A stretch of 5,396 nt of DNA from an uncultured Clostridia bacterium (lineage in GTDB: Bacteria; Bacillota_A; Clostridia; TANB77; CAG-508), in the NCBI GenBank assembly GCA_949747745.1, contig CATKFT010000077.1:1-5396 (forward strand), in the 5' to 3' direction. Below, piece after piece: positions 1-5,300 of the stretch. Both the position numbers and the translations under genes were made by a program. Numbering within the stretch: position 1 is the stretch's first letter; each line of letters opens with the position of its first letter. The notes beneath the pieces are model-generated. The model ran no database searches, was not told the origin of the DNA, and saw nothing but the letters and a program-made list of their open reading frames with translations.

Positions 1-35
1 CTTTCTCTAGTTTTTAGTATATTGGTAACAATCAA

Positions 36-66
36 GAAATACCAAGCCTTAAAAACTTGGTATTTC
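36..66 (-). terminator. Hairpin terminator after RNase J
   Basis: An 11-bp perfect stem (GAAATACCAAG / CTTGGTATTTC) with a 9-nt loop begins 9 nt after the RNase J stop codon. The following minus-strand sequence (TTGATTGTT) is only moderately U-rich, so termination may be partial. Confidence 0.7.
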
Positions 67-75
67 AATATTTCC

Positions 76-2184
76 TTACACTTCCATAATTATTGGTAAA
101 ATCATCGGATTTCTTTTTGTTTTTTGGTAAATATAATCTCTTAAATTATCTTTTAAATTAGATTTTATTATTGACCATTCTCTTATATGTCTTTTTTCAC
201 ATTTTTGTATTTCTTCTCTAATTTCTTTTTTTACATCATCCATTAAATTCTCAGATTCACGTACATATACAAATCCTCTTGAAATAACATCTGGACCTGC
301 TATTACTTCACCAGTTGCAGAATCCATAGTCAAAACAATTACTATTAATCCATCTTGTGATAAGTGTTGTCTATCACGAAGTACTATATTCCCAACATCT
401 CCTACACCTAATCCATCTACTAAAATTTTTCCTGATGGAACAGTACCTGTTAATCTTGCATCATTTTCATTTAATTCTAATATTCTTCCATTATTCATAA
501 TAAAAGTTTCTTTTGCATCTATTCCCATTTTCTTTGCAGTTTCTATATGTGCAATTAACTGCCTATATTCACCATGCACTGGTATAAAATACTTTGGTTT
601 TGTTAATGCTAACATTAATTTTTGTTCTTCTTGGCATGCATGACCTGATACATGAACATCCTCTAATGCTGAATATACTACCTCTGCTCCAATTTTCATT
701 AAATCATCTATTACTTTTGATACAAATTTTTCATTCCCTGGTATTGGATTTGCTGATATTATTACTAAGTCATTTGGAGTTATTGTAACTTTTCTATGTT
801 CACCTGCTGCCATCCTTGTTAATGCTGACATTGTTTCTCCTTGTGAACCTGTTGTAATTATTACTAAATTCTCATCTGTATAATTATTTATCATATCTAT
901 ATCTATAAATACGTTTTTAGGAACTTCTATATAGCCAAGCTCTATTGCAGTTTCTATCATATTTATCATACTTCTTCCACATACTGCAATTTTTCTGCCA
1001 TATTTTACTGCCGAATTTACAATTTGTTGTACTCTATGCACATTTGATGCAAATGTTGCTACTACTATTCTTTTTGTACAATTTAAAAATAACTTTTCAA
1101 ATACATCTCCTACAGTACTTTCACTCATTGTATATCCTTTTCTTTCTGCATTTGTACTATCAGACATAAGTGCAAGTACTCCTTTATTTCCAAGTTCTGC
1201 AAGCCTTCCGAAATCCATTCTTTCATCATCTATTGGTGTATAGTCTATTTTAAAATCTCCTGTGTGTATAATAGTTCCAATAGGTGTGTGTATTGCAAGT
1301 GCTACTGCATCTGGTATACTATGGCAACTTCTAATAAATTCTACTTGCATTTTTCCAAAATTTATTGTTTCTCCTTGGTTTACTATATTCATTTTTGTAC
1401 TTTTTAATAAACCATGTTCTTCTAATTTATTTTTAATTAAACCTACTGTTAATCTTGTCGCATAAATTGGTATATTTATTTGTTTTAATAAATATGGTAT
1501 AGAACCTATATGATCTTCATGTCCATGGGTTATTACTAGACCTTTTATTCTATCCTTATTTCTTACTAAATATGTTACATCTGGAATTACAAGGTCTACT
1601 CCTAACATATCATCTTCTGGAAATGCTAGTCCACAGTCTACAATTATTATTTCATTTTCATACTCAAATACTGTTATATTTTTTCCTACTTCTAATAAAC
1701 CTCCTAAAGGTATTATTTTTAATGGACTTTTCTTAAATATAAAATCATTTTCTTCTTTTTTAGCATTTTTCCTATTTACTGATGTTACTCTAGATTTTGT
1801 AGTTTTTGTAGAAGTTCTACTTCTTGATTTTTCTCCTTTTTCAAATCTTTCTGTTTTTGTTATACTTTCTTCTTTTTGCTCATATTTTTTTGTATTATCA
1901 GTTTCTTCTTTTTTTCCATATCTTCTTGTTTTTGTTGTTTTTTCTATATTATCTATTCTTTCTAATTTGTTTTGGTTTTCTTTTTTGTCGAACCTTTCTT
2001 TCTTATTATATTTTTCTATTCTTCCATTTCCTAAATTAGTAGTTTTTAGTTCATTATTATCTTTTATTTCTTTTCTAGAACTAACTCTTACTCCTTTTCC
2101 TTGATTGTTTCTTTTTGTACTTTCATTTGTTTTAGTTACTTTATCTACCTTTTTATATTCTTTTGTTTTTGCTTCTTGCATCAT
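76..2184 (-). CDS. rnj: Ribonuclease J, with long charged N-terminal extension
   Basis: This is RNase J, a cytoplasmic metallo-beta-lactamase/beta-CASP ribonuclease that matures rRNA and degrades mRNA by endonucleolytic and 5'-3' exonucleolytic cleavage. The core starts near residue 154 (LKIIPLGG). Zinc-binding motifs are visible: HGHEDH at 220-225, H288 in CHSIPDA, D310 in HTGDFK. The beta-CASP part follows with SDSTNAE (341-347), TTGSQGE (444-450), SANPIPGNE (477-485), HVSGHA (511-516) and PVHGEYRQL (535-543), then a C-terminal domain ending about residue 702. The family is usually about 555 aa; the extra length is residues 1-150, a Lys/Glu/Arg/Thr/Asn-rich, probably disordered segment with repeats. 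The start is the first of two adjacent ATGs, with AGGAGAG at 2193-2199 upstream. The gene stands alone, behind a long leader and before its own terminator. The function call is secure; the rnjA/rnjB choice is not made. Confidence 0.96.
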   Translation of the reverse strand: MMQEAKTKEYKKVDKVTKTNESTKRNNQGKGVRVSSRKEIKDNNELKTTNLGNGRIEKYNKKERFDKKENQNKLERIDNIEKTTKTRRYGKKEETDNTKKYEQKEESITKTERFEKGEKSRSRTSTKTTKSRVTSVNRKNAKKEENDFIFKKSPLKIIPLGGLLEVGKNITVFEYENEIIIVDCGLAFPEDDMLGVDLVIPDVTYLVRNKDRIKGLVITHGHEDHIGSIPYLLKQINIPIYATRLTVGLIKNKLEEHGLLKSTKMNIVNQGETINFGKMQVEFIRSCHSIPDAVALAIHTPIGTIIHTGDFKIDYTPIDDERMDFGRLAELGNKGVLALMSDSTNAERKGYTMSESTVGDVFEKLFLNCTKRIVVATFASNVHRVQQIVNSAVKYGRKIAVCGRSMINMIETAIELGYIEVPKNVFIDIDMINNYTDENLVIITTGSQGETMSALTRMAAGEHRKVTITPNDLVIISANPIPGNEKFVSKVIDDLMKIGAEVVYSALEDVHVSGHACQEEQKLMLALTKPKYFIPVHGEYRQLIAHIETAKKMGIDAKETFIMNNGRILELNENDARLTGTVPSGKILVDGLGVGDVGNIVLRDRQHLSQDGLIVIVLTMDSATGEVIAGPDVISRGFVYVRESENLMDDVKKEIREEIQKCEKRHIREWSIIKSNLKDNLRDYIYQKTKRNPMILPIIMEV

Positions 2185-2192
2185 TTTTTTAT

Positions 2193-2199
2193 CTCTCCT
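2193..2199 (-). promoter_or_regulatory. Ribosome binding site of RNase J
   Basis: AGGAGAG lies 8 nt upstream of the first ATG and supports the start at 2184, so the charged N-terminal extension is translated. Two ATG codons are adjacent here; the second would remove only one residue. Confidence 0.8.
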
Positions 2200-2310
2200 A
2201 TTCTTTTTTAATTAAAATTTAATTTTGTATAACCTTATATGGCAAAAGTCTCATTATTCTACTACTTAACAATAATTTTTTATAAGAGAACTTTTCCAAT
2301 AATACAAAAA

Positions 2311-2334
2311 AATCAGTTTATTAATAAACTGATT
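2311..2334 (-). terminator. Perfect palindromic terminator upstream of RNase J
   Basis: A perfect 24-nt palindrome (half-site AATCAGTTTATT) is followed on the minus strand by a T run, the signature of an intrinsic terminator. It lies about 125 nt upstream of the RNase J ATG and more than 300 nt downstream of the terminator of the previous gene. It therefore either ends a short independent RNA or acts as an attenuator in the RNase J leader. On the plus strand the downstream sequence is also fairly T-rich, but no plus-strand gene is present. Confidence 0.75.
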
Positions 2335-2534
2335 GATTTTAGAAAATTTTCTATATATGGCTTATTCTTTAATATGTAATACACAAAAACCCGTCCATTT
2401 CATATCACATATCTACTACATTTTTTCCTATATCTTATTTTCTCTTAAAATCAATACACTAATATTATTTATCTATATTTTTTGTTTTTATACAAAAATT
2501 TAAATCTCTTCTTTACCTTTTATTGGTAACAACT
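2311..2534 (-). ncRNA. Putative leader RNA or small RNA upstream of RNase J
   Basis: A consensus promoter and an intrinsic terminator define a transcript of about 225-230 nt containing no sizeable ORF. I found no convincing second promoter between its terminator and the RNase J ribosome binding site, which favours a leader that is sometimes read through. It contains tiny ORFs (2362-2403, 2369-2398), a start-stop pair behind AGG (2416-2421), and a 10-nt inverted repeat (TAAAATCAAT at 2446-2455, complement at 2332-2341) touching the base of the terminator. I do not recognise a known riboswitch or T-box core; no AGGGUGG-type T-box motif is present. The RNA is inferred from promoter and terminator only. 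Confidence 0.4.
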
Positions 2535-2540
2535 TTTATT

Positions 2541-2569
2541 ATTATACTATTTTTTTATAAAATTGTCAA
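2541..2569 (-). promoter_or_regulatory. Consensus sigma-A promoter for the RNase J leader
   Basis: On the minus strand TTGACA (2564-2569), a 17-nt spacer and TATAAT (2541-2546) match the housekeeping consensus at all twelve positions. Transcription should start near 2534. It is the best promoter I see that could serve RNase J, giving a leader of about 350 nt. Confidence 0.85.
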
Positions 2570-2572
2570 ATC

Positions 2573-2597
2573 TAACTATCAGTTTATGAAATAGTTA
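2573..2597. promoter_or_regulatory. Inverted repeat just upstream of the leader promoter
   Basis: TAACTAT (2573-2579) and ATAGTTA (2591-2597) are perfect 7-bp arms separated by 11 bp. They end 4 bp upstream of the -35 box of the consensus promoter. The position fits an activator or repressor site, but no regulator can be named and AT-rich DNA gives such repeats by chance. Confidence 0.3.
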
Positions 2598-2658
2598 TTA
2601 TGAATTTTTTAATTATTTTTAATATATTTCTTTTTGTATAACTTTAAATATATAAACA
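2598..2658. other. AT-rich spacer, nothing recognised
   Basis: This very AT-rich stretch lies between the terminator of the membrane protein gene and the inverted repeat before the RNase J leader promoter. I see no gene, RNA or clear regulatory site in it on either strand. Confidence 0.5.
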
Positions 2659-2684
2659 AGGGAGACATTATTAACTGTCTCCCT
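2659..2684 (-). terminator. Hairpin terminator after the membrane protein gene
   Basis: Nine base pairs (AGGGAGACA / TGTCTCCCT) with an 8-nt loop form the strongest GC-containing hairpin of the window. On the minus strand it is followed by TTGTTTATAT. It lies about 66 nt beyond the stop codon at 2751, so it ends the 127-aa gene transcript and separates it from the RNase J leader. Confidence 0.8.
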
Positions 2685-2750
2685 ATAAGTTACTCTTATA
2701 CTAGCCTTATCTACTTCTTCGTAGCATCATTCCTAGTCTTCATATTCAGC

Positions 2751-3134
2751 TTATTGATATTCAAACTTATCTTCTTGGTATTCACCCTCATATTCACAGC
2801 CTCTTATTTGCTGTTCTGTACGTTCTAAAATATCATCTGACCAAGTACTATCTTCACGATTCGCTATTTGATTATATACTTCCATTCTTAGTTTCCTATT
2901 TTGCCTATATTTTTTAACAAGAATGGTACCTATAATTTCAATAACGATAACGCCTAATAGTACTCCACCTACCCATGAAAAGTAGACTTTTACATGCTCC
3001 CAGTTGCTTATAAAATACATTATAAGTCTAAATACCCCATAAAGTATGCACACAACTAGTGCAAGTACTAGTATCCCCAGTACTCCAGCTACAAACCGCA
3101 AGCAAAATTCCTTCAGTAACTTTTTGCATTTCAT
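2751..3134 (-). CDS. Small two-segment membrane protein, unknown function
   Basis: I do not recognise this 127-aa protein. Residues 14-42 and about 53-73 are strongly hydrophobic and should form two membrane helices joined by a short loop (SNWEHVKVYF). The N-terminus is basic (MKCKKLLK) and the second helix is followed by KKYRQNRKLR, so both ends are probably cytoplasmic by the positive-inside rule. The soluble tail (about 77-127) is charged and ends in an acidic, Tyr-rich stretch (CEYEGEYQEDKFEYQ). An excellent AAGGAGG (3142-3148) lies 7 nt before the ATG. The gene has its own promoter and terminator. A hand count over 180 bases gives about 38% G+C, against about 27% in a 60-base sample of RNase J, and it uses the only undisputed in-frame CGG codon in the window (residue 13). 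Acquired DNA is plausible. Confidence 0.8.
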   Translation of the reverse strand: MKCKKLLKEFCLRFVAGVLGILVLALVVCILYGVFRLIMYFISNWEHVKVYFSWVGGVLLGVIVIEIIGTILVKKYRQNRKLRMEVYNQIANREDSTWSDDILERTEQQIRGCEYEGEYQEDKFEYQ

Positions 3135-3141
3135 CTTTTTT

Positions 3142-3148
3142 CCTCCTT
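3142..3148 (-). promoter_or_regulatory. Strong ribosome binding site of the membrane protein gene
   Basis: AAGGAGG is the full anti-16S consensus and sits 7 nt upstream of the ATG at 3134. It fixes that start and predicts efficient translation. Confidence 0.9.
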
Positions 3149-3198
3149 GTTTTTGTTAAAGATGTTTTTATTCTTTAATAGAATAACCTTACTTTATT

Positions 3199-3227
3199 AT
3201 TTTATCAAATAAAAATGCAAATGTCAA
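3199..3227 (-). promoter_or_regulatory. Sigma-A promoter of the membrane protein gene
   Basis: TTGACA (3222-3227), a 17-nt spacer and TAAAAT (3199-3204) are present, with TG one base upstream of the -10 box (extended -10). The start point should be near 3192, giving a leader of about 57 nt. The -35 box overlaps a 6-bp inverted repeat, TCAATT / AATTGA (3224-3241), a possible operator or part of the upstream terminator. Confidence 0.8.
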
Positions 3228-3252
3228 TTTATGTTAATTGATATTTACATTT
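3219..3252 (-). terminator. Possible weak terminator after the 196-aa gene
   Basis: TCAATT / AATTGA with a 6-nt loop can be extended by AAATG / CATTT across a one-sided 6-nt bulge. On the minus strand GCATTTTTATTT follows. It begins about 20 nt after the stop of the 196-aa gene and overlaps the -35 box of the next promoter. No better terminator is visible between the two genes. Confidence 0.3.
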
Positions 3253-3273
3253 ATTTAAAATATTTAATTATTG

Positions 3274-3864
3274 CTATAATTCTTGGTCCATCTCATTATT
3301 ATTTGGCTTATTACTTGGTAATTTATTATACATATTTGGACTTAATTCCCTCATTTTTGAATCTATATTTTCTTTTTTAACCGCATCTTGAATTTCTTCT
3401 TCATAATTACAATATATTGGACCTGAATTTTCTCCTAACTGCCTATTCTTTTCAATTTTATACTTTTTCTCTTCTTTTTCTATTAATCTATTTAAGTTCA
3501 CTCTTTCTGGCATCTCAGTAGTTTCTGTTTTCAATATTTCATTATTTTTATGATTTTGCTTTATATTATTAAAAAATAATTGCAGCTTTATAAATATATT
3601 TTTTATTCTATCCTTAAAAACTCGAAATCTACTATTTTTAATAACCCTAAGTGTATTTTCATGCTGATTCTCTTCTATGACTTCTTCAAATTTAGCATTT
3701 TTTATATATTTATCTTTTGCAATTTTCTTGCACTCTTCATCATATTCCATTGCCCTATATGTTTCTTCTATTATATTCTTTTCTAGTATTTCTTCAGGTA
3801 AATTTGATATGTCAGCATTACTTAATGCATCCTTTTTCAATTTCTCATCTTTTGAATCATCCAT
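3274..3864 (-). CDS. Charged hypothetical protein, 196 aa
   Basis: I do not recognise a family. The protein is soluble-looking and rich in Glu, Lys and Asn, with no signal peptide or convincing membrane helix. Residues 1-70 are acidic and probably helical (NLPEEILEKNIIEETYRAME). Residues 72-104 form a basic amphipathic stretch (VFKDRIKNIFIKLQLFFNN). Residues 127-140 are charged, and the C-terminal end is Asn/Pro-rich and probably disordered. The ATG directly follows the flavin reductase stop codon (TAAATG), with AAAGG 10 nt upstream inside the reductase coding sequence. Translation is therefore probably coupled to the final reductase frame. That frame must be entered by ribosomes, or the site used independently, for this gene to be expressed. 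Normal AT-rich codon use and 196 uninterrupted codons support a real gene. Confidence 0.7.
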   Translation of the reverse strand: MDDSKDEKLKKDALSNADISNLPEEILEKNIIEETYRAMEYDEECKKIAKDKYIKNAKFEEVIEENQHENTLRVIKNSRFRVFKDRIKNIFIKLQLFFNNIKQNHKNNEILKTETTEMPERVNLNRLIEKEEKKYKIEKNRQLGENSGPIYCNYEEEIQDAVKKENIDSKMRELSPNMYNKLPSNKPNNNEMDQEL

Positions 3865-4442
3865 TTATTTTTTACCTTTCTTCTTCTTTTCAACTGAAAA
3901 GCCAAATTTTCCTATTTTTTTCCCAAGTGCATAATATCCACCATTACTATAACCTATTAAATTACATTTTGAAATATCAAATGCACCGTTTTTATCTATA
4001 TATTTCTCATCTGCATTAATTGCTAATACTTCTGCAATAAATGTATGATGACTTCCAAACTCTTTTATTTCTTTTACTTTACACTCAACTGAAACTGGAC
4101 TTTCTTTTATCATAGGACATTTAACAAATTTTGCCTTTTCCTTTGTTAAATGCATTTTTTCAAATTTATCTACATCCCTACCAGATTTTACTCCGACACC
4201 AATCAGTAGCATATGCTAATTGCTCTGTTGTAAGATTTATTACAAATTCCTCTTGTTCTTTTATTAAATTATAAGAATATCTAGTTGGTCTTAAAGATAT
4301 ATAAACCATTGCAGGATTTGTGTTTAATATACCTGTCCATGCAATGGTTATTATATTTGACTTTTCCATTGTACCGTGATGTTACCATTACTGCTGGTAT
4401 AGGGTATATAAATGTCCCCGCTTTCCAAGTTTGTTTGCTCAA
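3865..4442 (-). pseudogene. Flavin reductase family gene with two +1 frame breaks
   Basis: Joined across two extra bases, the three segments give a 191-aa protein of the flavin reductase (RutF/flavoredoxin-like, FMN-binding split barrel) family, about the normal length. Family members bind FMN and use NAD(P)H. Segment 1 (4377-4442, TTG start) reads SKQTWKAGTFIYPIPAVMV. Segment 2 (4196-4375) reads GTMEKSNIITIAWTG, then RPTRYSYNLIKEQEEFVINL, to ATDWC. Segment 3 (3865-4194) reads GVKSGRDVDKF to YYALGKKIGKFGFSVEKKKK. The extra bases are a C at 4376 (TCA-C-GGT) and a C at 4195 (TGT-C-GGA). Each segment is open and family-like right up to the break. AGAAGGG (4454-4460) precedes the TTG start by 11 nt, and an in-frame TAA at 4464-4466 excludes an earlier start. 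It lies 30 nt after the 232-aa gene. It may be a recent pseudogene, a sequence error or a recoded gene. Confidence 0.85.
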
Positions 4443-4472
4443 AATTAAGATTTCCCTTCTTTCTTATATTCT

Positions 4473-5171
4473 TTAATGTTCCATACCATCATCTTCTTTA
4501 GCTTTTCTTACATCTATAACATCTATTTTTCTGTCCTCTTGCTTTACTTCAACAATTTTATATTGTGTTATCTTCTTTTTTTCCTGTTCTAGTTTGTATT
4601 TTTTTCTTTTTTCTTCCTGTTCTAATTTTATTATGGCACTTCTCGTATCTTCTTTATCAAGTTTATCAAAAAATATTCTTAAGCCTCTTATAGAAGGAAC
4701 TCTCAATTTTTTTTCTTTTGAATTATCTGATGAAGTATCTGAACTTCCTTCTTCTACTGGAAAGTCTATCTCGTCTTCAACAACTGTGTATCTAGTCTTT
4801 TTGCTTTCCCCCATATTCCTCACATATTCTTTTAAAAACTCATTAAATTCACATGTTTCTATTTTTTCTTTAGTTTTTTTGTTATCATTTAATTTTAGTG
4901 TAGCTTTTTTTTCTTTTAAAACTTCTTCATAAACACTTTCAAATTCTCTTATTACTATTTCTAAATCAGCTCTCGCTTTTTCAGCAATTGGTCCTTCTTT
5001 ACCAAAAAATTGAGTTATAATCAGTACTTTTACAGCGTTTTTTACTTCTTTTTCATTATCAGTATCAATCACAATTTTCTCTTTTCCTACAATTATCTCC
5101 TTATTTCCTAATACTCTATTTAACGAATTTCTAATAATTCGTTTTACATAACGATATTCTTTTTCTTGCAT
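4473..5171 (-). CDS. Charged hypothetical protein, 232 aa, with coiled-coil region
   Basis: I do not recognise this protein. Residues 1-90 look folded, with mixed hydrophobic and charged segments (EIIVGKEKIVIDTD, VKNAVKVLIITQFFG, LEIVIREFESVYEEVLKEK). Residues 91-155 are low complexity, including a Ser/Asp patch (EEGSSDTSSDNS, 140-151). Residues 156-203 contain RVPSIRGLRIFFDKLDKED and then a Lys/Glu helix with an 11-residue tandem repeat (KLEQEEK at 182, KLEQEKK at 193), likely a coiled coil. There is no signal peptide or membrane helix. The ATG at 5171 has AAAGGA upstream and a near-consensus promoter 33 nt before it. It is the first gene of a unit with the flavin reductase and the 196-aa protein. 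It could be a structural or nucleic-acid-associated protein, but no function is claimed. Confidence 0.75.
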   Translation of the reverse strand: MQEKEYRYVKRIIRNSLNRVLGNKEIIVGKEKIVIDTDNEKEVKNAVKVLIITQFFGKEGPIAEKARADLEIVIREFESVYEEVLKEKKATLKLNDNKKTKEKIETCEFNEFLKEYVRNMGESKKTRYTVVEDEIDFPVEEGSSDTSSDNSKEKKLRVPSIRGLRIFFDKLDKEDTRSAIIKLEQEEKRKKYKLEQEKKKITQYKIVEVKQEDRKIDVIDVRKAKEDDGMEH

Positions 5172-5203
5172 TTTTGTTTTCCTTTCCTAATCAATATAAT
5201 TTT

Positions 5204-5232
5204 ATTATAACATCTTTATGTTTATTTGTAAA
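5204..5232 (-). promoter_or_regulatory. Sigma-A promoter of the 232-aa gene unit
   Basis: TTTACA (5227-5232), a 17-nt spacer and TATAAT (5204-5209) match the consensus at 11 of 12 positions. Transcription should start near 5197, giving a leader of about 25 nt. It is the only good promoter seen before the three-gene unit, so the flavin reductase and the 196-aa gene probably depend on it. It begins 4 bp after the rRNA terminator stem. Confidence 0.85.
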
Positions 5233-5236
5233 CAAA

Positions 5237-5280
5237 AATCCATATATTAAAAATGACATTTCATTTCTAATATATGGATT
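5237..5280 (-). terminator. Intrinsic terminator of the rRNA operon
   Basis: A 19-bp uninterrupted stem (5237-5255 with 5262-5280, counting one G-U pair in the RNA) encloses a 6-nt loop and runs into a U-run at 5238-5234 on the minus strand. It lies about 20 nt beyond the 5S 3' end, after a T-rich linker, and should stop rRNA transcription before the protein-coding unit. Confidence 0.88.
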
Positions 5281-5300
5281 CTTTTATAAAAATAAAAAAA

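Noticed and set aside
594..2039. Plus-strand ORFs opposite RNase J (for example 594-788, 945-1169, 1824-2039)
   Set aside because: They are Leu/Phe-rich reverse-strand readings of a strongly conserved gene, with no ribosome binding sites or family features.
2341..2352. 12-nt palindrome AGAAAATTTTCT next to the leader terminator
   Set aside because: Pure A/T-run palindromes are common in such DNA, and it has no U-run or promoter relation of its own.
20..2532. 12-nt exact repeat TATTGGTAACAA at 20-31 and 2521-2532, bracketing the RNase J unit
   Set aside because: A match of this length is expected about once by chance in AT-rich DNA of this size, and no other feature supports attachment or transposition.
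2335..2540. Riboswitch or T-box in the RNase J leader
   Set aside because: I searched by eye for T-box and common riboswitch core motifs and found none; the leader is too AT-rich for the usual conserved GC cores.
3580..4019. Overlapping plus-strand ORFs of 68-100 aa opposite the 196-aa gene and reductase
   Set aside because: Phe/Ile/Leu-rich shadows of Lys/Glu-rich minus-strand genes; several overlap in different frames and none has a plausible start.
4178..4369. Separate 63-aa and 115-aa proteins instead of one broken reductase
   Set aside because: They are consecutive pieces of one domain in different frames, and a further N-terminal piece in a third segment (4377-4442) completes the family N-terminus. 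Neither piece would fold alone.
4594..4932. 112-aa plus-strand ORF opposite the 232-aa gene
   Set aside because: Ser/Phe-rich complement of a Lys/Glu-rich gene, with no promoter or ribosome binding site; apparent hydrophobicity is an artefact.
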